A stretch of 64,000 bases of DNA from Dictyobacter aurantiacus (GTDB taxonomy: Bacteria; Chloroflexota; Ktedonobacteria; Ktedonobacterales; Ktedonobacteraceae): NCBI RefSeq assembly GCF_003967515.1, contig NZ_BIFQ01000001.1:1984001-2048000 (forward strand), in the 5' to 3' direction. Position 1 is the first letter of the stretch; the number at the start of each line of letters is the position of its first letter. Both the position numbers and the translations under genes were made by a program. Shown here piece by piece: positions 46,330 to 54,756 of this stretch. The notes below the pieces were generated by a model. The model was given only the letters and a program-made list of their open reading frames with translations. It was not told the origin of the DNA and ran no database searches.

Positions 46330-49011
46330 TTATTTCAGCCTGACCTCAATGGCCGACAGTTGCTCACGCAACTTGCGGTTCTCTTCGCGGACCTCATCCA
46401 GGTCGCTACGCAGTTGTTTAAGCTGTGCCTCGTCTTTGCCTTCGGTACTGAGCCTCTGGGCGGCAACCAGGTAGGTGCGCTGAGCGCCGGAGTCCAGTTC
46501 GGTATCGGCCATGCTCTTCAAGACGGGGATGGCACGTTTATCACCGAACTCGGCCAGGGCCCGTGCCGCCGTTGAGCGCGTAGGCGCCCAGCTATCGTGC
46601 TCAAGGATATGGATCAGTGCCGTGACGGCGCTCTCACGGGCTCCCTCACTGTATAGGGCCCGTTGTTGTCCTGCCGCCTGCAGACCCACGACGGCCGCTC
46701 GGCGCAGAGTGGGATGGTTGTGGTCGCTGCCAGCGTACTCGGTCATGATGTTTATGGCGCGATCTTCACCACTATGGCCGAGGCCGCTGAAGATGCCACG
46801 CTGCACATGGTTCATCCAGCTCGCACGATCCAGCAAACCGGTCAGAAAATCGACCACGCCTTCGGTACGGGTACGGCCCAGCGCCTCGGCGGCATTGGCT
46901 TCGACCATGTAGCTGATATCCCCCTTGTTCAGGAGGGTCCGCAAGACTTCAGAGGAACGGAGGGCCAGCTCGGCCTGCTGCGGTGCCTGGAACTTGCCCA
47001 GCGCGCTTACTACCGCCGCGCGCACCTTCGAGGATTTGCGGGGATCCAGCTTCTCCAGCGAGTCAATCAAGGCACTCTGAGCCCGCTCGCTACCCACGGT
47101 CGCCAGGGCTCTGGCGGCTGTGACGCGTACGCCCCAGAAGGGATCGTTATTGAGCGCAGAGACCAGGGCCTTCAGGCTGTCTTCGTCCTTCTGTTTAGCC
47201 AGTTCCTGAGCCGCCTCAACCCGGCCCAGTATGTCGGGATCGTGGGCCAACTGGTAGCGCAGCATACGGTTGGAACGCTCAAACTTGAGGGTCTTCAACA
47301 ACCAGCCGTCTGGATCAACACGCACCAGCAGCGGCTCACGCTCCAGCGGCAGATAGAAGCTCTGCTCTGTCTGCCCATCTTCTCCAAGCTGGACCTGCAT
47401 GGTCACGGTGCGTGTCTGCGTGCTGTCTCCCTTTTTGGCCTCTTCATCCGAAGTGGGTACGGTAAAGGCAATATCGAGCGGCATATAGAAACAGGCGGTC
47501 AACTCATCGACTTTCTGGGTCTGCTTGACCTTGACCTTTGCCAGTTTACGCTCGATATCCCAGCTATAGTTCACCTCTAACTCGGGATGCCCGCCGCCAT
47601 GAACCCATTGCTGGAAGAAGCGCTCCAGGCTGTGTCCCGTCACCTCTTCAAGGGTACGCAGAAGATCGGCCGTCACCACCGATTTACCACGATACTTTTC
47701 GACATACGCCTTCATACCACGGCGGAAGCCCTGATCGGTCAGGCGGTGGCGCAGCATATGCAGGACCCAGGCGCCTTTGTTATACAGATGGCGATCAAAC
47801 AGTTCAAAGCCGCGATCATGGTACACATGATAGACGATCGGGCGGCGATAGTGGCTATCCTCATCCAGATATCCCTGCTTCTCGCGCAGCATCGAGTATT
47901 TAAACTCATCATTGCCGAGATCATGCTCCTCCCACATCTGCTCGAAGTAGGTGGCAAACCCTTCTTTGAGCCAGGCATTGGCCAGGTCGCGACAGGTCAG
48001 CAGATCGCCAAACCACTGGTGGGCCAGTTCATGAGCCACCACCGGTACCACATCCATATCCAGCGCGGCGCGCTCATCCGGTAGAAGCGAGAAGCTGTGC
48101 GTGGTGGTAGTCGTATGCTCCATAGCGCCGGTGTAGATCTCAACGACCGTCTGGGCATACTTGTCGTAGGGATACTCGACGCCGATATACTCGCTGAAGA
48201 AGCGCATCATCTTCGGAGTCTTACCCATCAGCAGGGTCGCATCACCCTCACGATCTTTGCGCACATAGTAGTTGACCGGCTTGCCGTTGTAAGAATCTTC
48301 AATGACGGCAAAATCACCCACCACCAACGAGATCAGATAGGCCCCATGGGGAACGTCGTGACGCCAGTGGTGCGTTTTGGTAGCGCCATTGTCTTTGACT
48401 TCCAGCAGATTGCCATTGGAAATAGTAATAAATTCGGCAGGGACGGTAGCGATGATTTCCGACGTCGCCTGATCGTCCATGCTGTCATGGCAGGGGAACC
48501 AGTGACTGTTGTAACGTGGTTCTCCGAAGGTCCACGCGTGCACCGGGCGGGTGGGATCTTCAGGTACCGGCTTCATGAAATGCAGGCCGATGCGCGGCTG
48601 CGCATGATAGGTTACCGCGACGGTAAACTGCTCGCCGTGCTTATACGGCCGATCCAGGACCACCAGCAACTTGCGATTGGTGGTTGAGTATTCCAGTCGG
48701 GTGCCATTCTCAAGTGCCACCTTCTCGATCTGCAGTTCCTCGGCATCAAGAGAAATGCTACGCACCTCTTCAAACAGCGTTCGGAAGGTTGTATAGGCAG
48801 TGCCACTGATCGTCTCCTGATCAAAGTCCAGCGTAATATCCAGCTTCACATGCTGAATGTCGGCTGGCCGATCAGGAGCATAATGCAGTTGATCACCAGG
48901 GAACTCAAATGAGCGTGCTTTGGGAGACGGTAGGGAGTGATGCTCATTAAACACGAGCAGGCCATAGCCATTGCCCAGTTCAAGCGCTTCCCCACGATGA
49001 CAGGTAAACAA
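46330..49011 (-). CDS. M1 family zinc aminopeptidase with C-terminal HEAT repeats
   Basis: 893 aa, TTG start with AGGAG 8 nt upstream. The catalytic domain contains the zinc site VVAHELAHQWFGD and the third ligand in WLKEGFATYFE. The exopeptidase motif, usually GAMEN, reads GAMEH here (about residue 300). From about 600 on, HEAT-like repeats follow (VRVTAARALATVGSERAQ, VRAAVVSALGKF, STAARALAEFGDKRAI). The last 40 residues form a coiled coil (LDEVREENRKLREQL). No signal peptide, so cytosolic. It trims N-terminal residues from peptides. Confidence 0.94.
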   Translation of the reverse strand: MFTCHRGEALELGNGYGLLVFNEHHSLPSPKARSFEFPGDQLHYAPDRPADIQHVKLDITLDFDQETISGTAYTTFRTLFEEVRSISLDAEELQIEKVALENGTRLEYSTTNRKLLVVLDRPYKHGEQFTVAVTYHAQPRIGLHFMKPVPEDPTRPVHAWTFGEPRYNSHWFPCHDSMDDQATSEIIATVPAEFITISNGNLLEVKDNGATKTHHWRHDVPHGAYLISLVVGDFAVIEDSYNGKPVNYYVRKDREGDATLLMGKTPKMMRFFSEYIGVEYPYDKYAQTVVEIYTGAMEHTTTTTHSFSLLPDERAALDMDVVPVVAHELAHQWFGDLLTCRDLANAWLKEGFATYFEQMWEEHDLGNDEFKYSMLREKQGYLDEDSHYRRPIVYHVYHDRGFELFDRHLYNKGAWVLHMLRHRLTDQGFRRGMKAYVEKYRGKSVVTADLLRTLEEVTGHSLERFFQQWVHGGGHPELEVNYSWDIERKLAKVKVKQTQKVDELTACFYMPLDIAFTVPTSDEEAKKGDSTQTRTVTMQVQLGEDGQTEQSFYLPLEREPLLVRVDPDGWLLKTLKFERSNRMLRYQLAHDPDILGRVEAAQELAKQKDEDSLKALVSALNNDPFWGVRVTAARALATVGSERAQSALIDSLEKLDPRKSSKVRAAVVSALGKFQAPQQAELALRSSEVLRTLLNKGDISYMVEANAAEALGRTRTEGVVDFLTGLLDRASWMNHVQRGIFSGLGHSGEDRAINIMTEYAGSDHNHPTLRRAAVVGLQAAGQQRALYSEGARESAVTALIHILEHDSWAPTRSTAARALAEFGDKRAIPVLKSMADTELDSGAQRTYLVAAQRLSTEGKDEAQLKQLRSDLDEVREENRKLREQLSAIEVRLK

Positions 49012-49046
49012 GATGTTACTCCTACTCTAGTATGAAGGTAAAAAAT

Positions 49047-49137
49047 GGGGAGGTGCAGGAGGGGCTCGCCGCCCCTCCTGCCGGGGTTTGGGGCGTCCCC
49101 AAAACCTCCCACCCTCTCCTTCCCGCCTGCGGCGGGA
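49047..49137. repeat. Family A repeat, copy 3
   Basis: GGGGAGGTGCAGGAGGGGC, inverse partner, GGGG/CCCC hairpin, then CCCGCCTGCGGCGGG (core 49125-49133). Lies between the divergent M1 and ABC1 genes. In this copy the third hairpin core is reversed (GCCTGCGGC rather than GCCGCAGGC). Confidence 0.85.
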
Positions 49138-49418
49138 ACACATAAGGTATGGTATATCTGGTTAAAAAAAGAAAAAGATCATTAGCCACACCATAGCCAT
49201 TACCTCTACATGATATGATGATTATCCACTATAATCAAACTCAGTCATCGCATTCCACCAGTATAATGCATAGTGGGCTACCACTCTACCCTAAAGCATG
49301 GCTCAAGCGTAATGATTACGTAGACCAAAGATTGGGACCGCAAAAATCTGGACGCATCCATGGTTTTTCGTCCACTGTGGCTGCTATAGTATGTCAAAAG
49401 GGTAAGAGAGGCGCCTTG

Positions 49419-51116
49419 ATGCAGAGAAAAGTACCCCGAATCAATAGATTTTCGCAGCTTGTCCGCTCTTTTCGGGTGATCAGGCTGCTGCTATGGACCC
49501 TGTGGGTTATTTACCGTGAACGGCGTCGCGTGGTGCGAGCGCGTGAACGGGGCAATTATGAAGTACAACCGAATATCGAGGTCTTGATTGATGTGCTGGT
49601 CGCGTTTCGTCAGACCGCCATCAAGCTGGGCGTGTTGATGATCAAACTGGGCCAGTTTATGAGTACGCGCGCCGACCTGCTGCCGGAGCGAGCCCTGGCC
49701 GTACTCGCCTCCCTACAGGACGAGGTTCCTCCAGAGCCGTTTGAGCACGTGGAGCGGGCCATCGAGGCCGAATACAATAAGCCGGTGAAGGAGATCTTCA
49801 GCCATATCGAGCCCACCTGCGCGGCGGCCGCCTCCCTGGGGCAGGTCCACAAGGCGGTGCTGGCGAAGACAGGTGAGACGGTGGCCGTCAAGGTCCAACG
49901 TCCTAATATCGACCAATTGGTGACGATGGATCTCAATAGTCTGCGCTTTGTAATCTGGATCATCAGGCGGTTTGTGGATACCAACTTTATCGATCTGCAG
50001 GGCTTCTATCGTGAATTCCGGCGCACGGTCTATGAAGAGATAGACTTCGTGACCGAGGCCGCCAATGCGAAACGCTTTAAAGAGATGTTTAAGGATGATC
50101 AGACTGTCTATATCCCCAATATCTATGAAGAATATATTACGCGCCGTGTGCTGGTGATCGAGTGGATCGATGGCATTAAATTAAATGATTACGCGGCCCT
50201 GGATGCGGCCAAAATTAATCGCTTAGAGGTGGCGAGCCGCACCGTTAAGGCCTATTTCTATCAATTCTTTGAAGCAGGCTTCTTCCATGCCGATCCCCAT
50301 CCCGGCAACATCTTTGTCAAGGCCGGATCTTCTCCTGATGAGCCGGTGGTGGCATTCCTGGACTTTGGCATGGTGGGATCGATTACAAAGGGGATGAAGC
50401 GCTCGCTACGCGATATCTTTATCGCCTTTATTACCCGTGATGCCCACATGATGGTCGCAGCCCTGACGCGGCTGGGCTTCATCGGCGAGGGCGCCAATCC
50501 TTTAGTGATCGAAAAAGCCATCGCCATGATCCTGGAGCAATACCATGGGGTGACACTGGGACAGATGCGTGAGATGGAGATGGACGACATCATGCAGGAC
50601 ATCGTCAACCTGCTCTATGGTCAGCCCTTTCGTATTCCAGCCCAGTTCGCCTTCACCGGGCGCGCCGTCGGCACCCTGGTGGGTGTCTCTACAGGTCTGG
50701 CCCCCACCTTCAACTTCATCGAGGTCGCGACCCCCTACGCGCGCTCATTTATGGGGCTGGACGCCAATTCGGCGCGTGAAACCATGCAGGAGGTCCTGAC
50801 GCAACTATTGGAGAATGGCAAGGTCTTGCTCAGCCTGCCGCGTTCAGTCGAAAGTCTGATTACGCGCATCGACTCGGGACAGATGGAGGTCAAGCTATCT
50901 AATCTTCCAAATATCAGAGGCAGGCGTGGAAGGAATGCCAATGCCGCGGGAGTGGCTCTAGCCGCGTCTGGAGGTGGACGCATCGCGCTCTTTTTTATGT
51001 TTCTAGCTTCTATGGGTGGCGGCATCTACCTGACCAACCTGCACCTGGACGCCCCTGGCTGGTTCTGCCTCGGACTGGCTGGCCTGACCGCCCTCGGCAC
51101 CATCCTCAAGCGCTAG
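49419..51116 (+). CDS. ABC1/UbiB family protein kinase-like ATPase
   Basis: 565 aa from the ATG at 49419, with AGAGG 7 nt upstream; the frame extends 68 codons. The KxGQ motif is IKLGQFMSTRADLLP, followed by the Ala-rich loop AAAASLGQVHKA that replaces the glycine loop, VAVKVQRP, and the catalytic segment FFHADPHPGNIF with LDFGMVG. Two C-terminal membrane segments are visible (about 515-535 and 543-560). UbiB proteins help make or distribute isoprenoid lipids such as quinones. A perfect-but-one DnaA box lies at 49222. Confidence 0.94.
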   Translation: MQRKVPRINRFSQLVRSFRVIRLLLWTLWVIYRERRRVVRARERGNYEVQPNIEVLIDVLVAFRQTAIKLGVLMIKLGQFMSTRADLLPERALAVLASLQDEVPPEPFEHVERAIEAEYNKPVKEIFSHIEPTCAAAASLGQVHKAVLAKTGETVAVKVQRPNIDQLVTMDLNSLRFVIWIIRRFVDTNFIDLQGFYREFRRTVYEEIDFVTEAANAKRFKEMFKDDQTVYIPNIYEEYITRRVLVIEWIDGIKLNDYAALDAAKINRLEVASRTVKAYFYQFFEAGFFHADPHPGNIFVKAGSSPDEPVVAFLDFGMVGSITKGMKRSLRDIFIAFITRDAHMMVAALTRLGFIGEGANPLVIEKAIAMILEQYHGVTLGQMREMEMDDIMQDIVNLLYGQPFRIPAQFAFTGRAVGTLVGVSTGLAPTFNFIEVATPYARSFMGLDANSARETMQEVLTQLLENGKVLLSLPRSVESLITRIDSGQMEVKLSNLPNIRGRRGRNANAAGVALAASGGGRIALFFMFLASMGGGIYLTNLHLDAPGWFCLGLAGLTALGTILKR

Positions 51117-51127
51117 CGATCCCATAC

Positions 51128-51237
51128 GGGAGGTGCAGGAGGGCAGCTAGCCCTCCTGCCGGGGTGCGGGCGAGCATGATCCTAGCGTGCTCAAGTCCCC
51201 ACTAATTCTCTCCTGCTTCTCGCCGCCGCAGGCGGGG
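51128..51237. repeat. Family A repeat, copy 4 (with insertion)
   Basis: Same order as other copies, but the central hairpin has an extra segment around GAGCATGATCCTAGCGTGCTC, itself a small GAGCA/TGCTC hairpin. Ends at GCCGCAGGC core 51225-51233. Immediately followed by copy 5. Confidence 0.82.
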
Positions 51238-51257
51238 TTTCAAAAAGCAGCGTAAAG

Positions 51258-51350
51258 TGGGGAGGTGCAGGAGGGGCTAGGCGCCCCTCCTGCCGGGGTG
51301 TGGGGTGTCCCCACTAATTCTCTCCTACCTCTCCCCGCCGCAGGCGGGGA
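51258..51350. repeat. Family A repeat, copy 5
   Basis: The most regular copy: GGGGAGGTGCAGGAGGGGC, inverse partner, GTGGGG-TGT-CCCCAC, TCTCCT, then CCCCGCCGCAGGCGGGG (core 51337-51345). Copies 4 and 5 are in tandem between the ends of two convergent genes. Confidence 0.88.
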
Positions 51351-51368
51351 TACAAAAGGTATAACAGC

Positions 51369-52184
51369 TTAGCGGACAGGATAACAAATTGCATCATCGA
51401 TGATAGAAGCCTTATGCTCCCGCTCAAGCTTGATCAGGTGGGCCTTCACCGATTGCATGGCCATGTTGTGCAACCGTTCATCCACATCCTGGTAGATCTG
51501 TTTCACGATCACCATCATCTCGACCCCTTCAGGATGTTGCCCCAGGACCGACATGATCTGCTCTTCTCGCTGCAGTCGATGGGCGATATAGTTGGCCAGC
51601 AGTGGCTGAGGATCGGTGATGCTCGGCCCATGGGCCGGTACTATCTCTTTCAGATCCATGCTCTGCAGGCTCTGCAGCGAATTGAGGTACGCCTGCATAT
51701 CGCCCTCGGGGGGGATAATGACGACGGTCCCGCTTCCCGCCACCAGGTCGCCGGCGAACAGAATCCGTTGCTTCTCAAGGAGAAAGCACAGATGGTCAAA
51801 ACGGTGCCCAGGGGTATGGATGGCGCGTAAACAGTCTTCTCCGGCCGGGATCTGGGTGCCATCCGGTAGCTCTTCATCGGCGCAGAGGACACCCTGGCGG
51901 CTGAAAGCATAGATGTGCATGCCCAGCCTCTTGCGCAACGCTTCCGCCCCTCCAACGTGGTCGGGATGTCCATGGGTAATCAGGATGCGACGAATGCCTC
52001 CCCTGGACTCACCGGCACGGATAATAGCCTCCAGGTGCTCTGGATCATCACAGCCCGGATCAATCACCGTCGCTCCCTCGATGCCCCCTCCTACAATAAT
52101 CGTGTTGGTTCCAGCTCCAGTCATCATAGATGCATTGGGCGCCAGAATAGTTGTATATGCCGTAAGCATGGTAATAATTTCCAT
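51369..52184 (-). CDS. Metallo-beta-lactamase-fold hydrolase (LACTB2-like)
   Basis: 271 aa. Zinc motif THGHPDHVGGA (about residue 68), later ligands in HTPGHRFDHLCF, LFAGDLVAGSG and VPAHGPSI. A helical tail after residue 200 (RLQREEQIMSVLGQ, HLIKLEREHKA) is the LACTB2-type winged-helix region. The same architecture as the gene at 15714, but the sequences clearly differ. It follows the Nudix gene by 28 bp and is probably in one transcript with it. Confidence 0.92.
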   Translation of the reverse strand: MEIITMLTAYTTILAPNASMMTGAGTNTIIVGGGIEGATVIDPGCDDPEHLEAIIRAGESRGGIRRILITHGHPDHVGGAEALRKRLGMHIYAFSRQGVLCADEELPDGTQIPAGEDCLRAIHTPGHRFDHLCFLLEKQRILFAGDLVAGSGTVVIIPPEGDMQAYLNSLQSLQSMDLKEIVPAHGPSITDPQPLLANYIAHRLQREEQIMSVLGQHPEGVEMMVIVKQIYQDVDERLHNMAMQSVKAHLIKLEREHKASIIDDAICYPVR

Positions 52185-52212
52185 TCTCGCTCACTGAGCG
52201 TATTTCAGCTAT

Positions 52213-52986
52213 CTATGCAGGCTCCTCTGGCAATAGAATCTGCGTCTGACCGTCTTTTTCTATCATTACGGGTCGCTGCGTTCGGACGTATTGCTGATCG
52301 GATCCCGCCAGAGCAACCCCTACCGTTGGGAAGACTGCTAGCTCACGCAGTTGATAGATGGTAGGAAACGCCAGGTCGAATGTTCCCGCCTCGTAACGGG
52401 CAAGCGCTTCACCCGGTCCGATCCATATGCCATCGCTCGTCTCTATGCGATCGTACATCGCTTCCTGTTCACCGGGAGCCTGTGCCAGGAAAAAATGGGT
52501 ATCATAACGCCTGGGAGAAGCCTCGGGCGTGATCCAATGGGAAAAGTAGTGCAGTTGATCGCTGGCCAGCAGCAATCGTTCACTGCTTAACATCGCCTCC
52601 ATTGAACCCTGCTGCTGATGAAACAGGCGGCGGTAATCCATAAAGCGAGGCAGCGACTTCTCGTCAATGGCCAGCATGCGCTGTTCGGCTGTATAAGCCA
52701 GCAGCACATTCGCCTCCTCGAACAATTCCCGCAGGGCCGCTACGCGCAATCCATGGCCCAGTTTGGTGCGCCCCTCAGGGTCGGCCACTGTTGTCTGAGC
52801 CGGCACGCATAGCCGGGCGGCAGCTTCAATAGCGCGATCCTCCTCCATCACCACGCCCCCAGGAAACACATAAACATCAGGCATGAAAGCGCTTTTCGCG
52901 GAACGCCTGACCATAAAGACTTCTAAACCACTCTGTGTATCTCGAAGCAGCATCACCGCTGCAGATGGCCGAGGTTGTACTGGCAT
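52213..52986 (-). CDS. Nudix hydrolase (NUDT19/RNA polymerase-type)
   Basis: 257 aa. The Nudix box is spread: VFPGGVVMEEDRA near residue 40, then an insert of about 30 residues, then LRVAALRELFEEANVLL. This split box with an insert is typical of the NUDT19 (CoA diphosphatase) group. The rest, HYFSHWITPEASPRRYDTHFF, is also typical. The metal site glutamates are present (RELFEEA). Substrate: likely CoA or a related diphosphate. GGAG is 8 nt before the ATG. Confidence 0.9.
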   Translation of the reverse strand: MPVQPRPSAAVMLLRDTQSGLEVFMVRRSAKSAFMPDVYVFPGGVVMEEDRAIEAAARLCVPAQTTVADPEGRTKLGHGLRVAALRELFEEANVLLAYTAEQRMLAIDEKSLPRFMDYRRLFHQQQGSMEAMLSSERLLLASDQLHYFSHWITPEASPRRYDTHFFLAQAPGEQEAMYDRIETSDGIWIGPGEALARYEAGTFDLAFPTIYQLRELAVFPTVGVALAGSDQQYVRTQRPVMIEKDGQTQILLPEEPA

Positions 52987-53049
52987 CCCTGAAACTCCAA
53001 TTTCTTCCCAAAAATTTCAACGGGCAATGAGAATGGGGCTGACTCCCGT

Positions 53050-53566
53050 CAGTCACCCTGGTGGCACGTGAGCGCCCCCGCACGCGCGGCCGCTCCGTTT
53101 TTTTGAGCTGGTGCATCGGTGGCGCATCCGCGCCCCCGATGCACCAGCGCACAACTGACACGTGAACACCTCAGGCACCTGAGCATCTGTATTGTGATGG
53201 TGTGGCAGGGGCGCATCCGTGCCACCGATGCATCAGCTCACAACCAACACGTGAACACCTCAGGCACCTGAGCATCTGTATTGTGATGGTGTGGCAGGGG
53301 CGCATCCGTGCCACCGATGCATCAGCTCACAACCAACACGTGAACACCTCAGGCACCTGGGTATCTGTATTGTGATGGTGTGGCAAGGGCACATCCGTGC
53401 CACCGATGCACCAGCGCACAACCAACACGTGAGCACTTCAGGCACCTGGGTATCTATATTGTGGTGTGGCAGGGGCGCGGATGCGCCCCTGCCACACCAC
53501 AATACACAAGTGCGGCCGCGCAGCGGCCGCGCGAGTGGGGGCGCTCACATTCACCCCTGGTGACAG
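53050..53566. repeat. 89-bp tandem repeat with inverted GC-rich ends (element E2)
   Basis: Left GC-rich arm 53068-53093 (GTGAGCGCCCCC...GCGCGGCCGC) and inverted right arm 53523-53548, with further weak pairing outwards. Inside are a hairpin (53107-53148), about 3.4 tandem units of exactly 89 bp beginning at 53158, 53247, 53336 and 53425, and a final perfect hairpin (53457-53504, loop GGAT, GCGC both sides). 89 is not a multiple of three, so the array is not coding. Confidence 0.9.
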
Positions 53567-53697
53567 AAATAAGACACATTCTAAAAATATCTGATCTGAT
53601 ATATTCACGATACAATCACAGGCGCAAAAAAACAAGCGCCCCAAAGGAGGCTATTATCACCAGACCACTGCGTTATATATTGTAAAGGGACTACTTT

Positions 53698-53706
53698 TGG
53701 TATAAT
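53698..53706 (+). promoter_or_regulatory. Extended -10 promoter element for aroE
   Basis: TATAAT at 53701-53706 preceded by TGG. A weak TTGTAA lies at 53680-53685, 15 bp upstream. The start codon is 130 bp further on. Confidence 0.55.
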
Positions 53707-53836
53707 CTGAAAGAAAAACGATGGGCGATTTTCTGCTCTTTAGGGTCCACATACGACCAGGGTCACAATCCATGTATCCAGGCACGGTTAACGTCCTCAT
53801 ATTGATACAGATATACTATAGAAAAATGGTGCTGGG

Positions 53837-54736
53837 ATGTCTATTGAGAAGCAAACGTTAATGCAGACAACAAAGCAATTGCATGTTGGGTTAATTGGAG
53901 ACCCTGTGGCGCACTCTTTTTCGCCGCGCTTCCAGCAGCCTGCCTTTGATGCGCTTGGCATTCCTGCGCGCTACGAACTCTGGCATACGCCCGCCAGGCA
54001 GCTCATCGAGCGTATCCGCTCTCTCTGTGAGCCGGACTGCCTGGGCGCCAACGTCACCATTCCACATAAAGAAGCCGTCCTACCTCTGGTCGATAAAATT
54101 GATCCGCTGGCGGCTCGCATCGGGGCCATTAATACCATCGTGCATCGCGACGACTATCTCTATGGCTATAATACCGATGCGCTTGGCCTGCTTCATGCTC
54201 TCCATGAACATGGCCTGGGTGAAGTGGAGACATATAATGGTCGCGAACATATCTCACTGCGCGGCCATACCGCGATCTTACTGGGAGCCGGTGGGGCGGC
54301 CCGGGCCGCCGCGTTCGCGCTGGTAGATGCGGGCGTTGAGCAGCTTATCATCTTAAACCGCAATCTGGAACGCGCGCGCCACCTGGCCGCTGACCTGTTG
54401 CGCTCTTATGATCGTCCCATCTTTAGCTTGAATGATCCATCGTTCTTGATTCCACGCACGTCGTCGATCATCATCAATGCCACCTCACTTGGGTTGCATG
54501 AGGATATCAGTCCCTTACCGGTGGAGACCCTGGCCCAGTTTGATCCTGATACATTCATCTACGACATGATCTATAATCCATCGCAAACCTACCTGCTCTG
54601 CCAGGCCCGTCTGATGGGCTTCAATACAGCCAATGGACTCTCTATGCTTCTGCATCAGGGCGCGCAGGCCTTTACTCTGTGGACCAACCAGCCGGCCCCG
54701 ATTGAGATCATGCGCAAATCCCTGATGATGGAGTGA
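53837..54736 (+). CDS. aroE: Shikimate dehydrogenase AroE
   Basis: 299 aa NADPH enzyme reducing 3-dehydroshikimate to shikimate. The substrate part has GDPVAHSFSPRFQQPAFD and NVTIPHKEAVLPLVD (catalytic lysine), then GAINTIV and YGYNTDALG. The nucleotide site is LLGAGGAARAAAFAL and the C-terminus has NATSLGLHE and NGLSMLLHQGAQAF. Start at the first ATG; residue 9 is another Met. It is not next to other aro genes. Confidence 0.97.
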   Translation: MSIEKQTLMQTTKQLHVGLIGDPVAHSFSPRFQQPAFDALGIPARYELWHTPARQLIERIRSLCEPDCLGANVTIPHKEAVLPLVDKIDPLAARIGAINTIVHRDDYLYGYNTDALGLLHALHEHGLGEVETYNGREHISLRGHTAILLGAGGAARAAAFALVDAGVEQLIILNRNLERARHLAADLLRSYDRPIFSLNDPSFLIPRTSSIIINATSLGLHEDISPLPVETLAQFDPDTFIYDMIYNPSQTYLLCQARLMGFNTANGLSMLLHQGAQAFTLWTNQPAPIEIMRKSLMME

Positions 54737-54756
54737 AGCACCCCTCAGAAACATCA

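Noticed and set aside
46663-47580. 305-aa open frame opposite the M1 aminopeptidase
   Set aside because: It lies fully opposite clear HEAT repeats and has no motif or ribosome site.
53260-53502. Open frames inside the 89-bp array
   Set aside because: The period is not a multiple of three, so each unit shifts frame; the frames are chance.
53158-53505. Possible CRISPR array
   Set aside because: Units are directly joined 89-bp repeats with no unique spacers and no cas genes are in the window.
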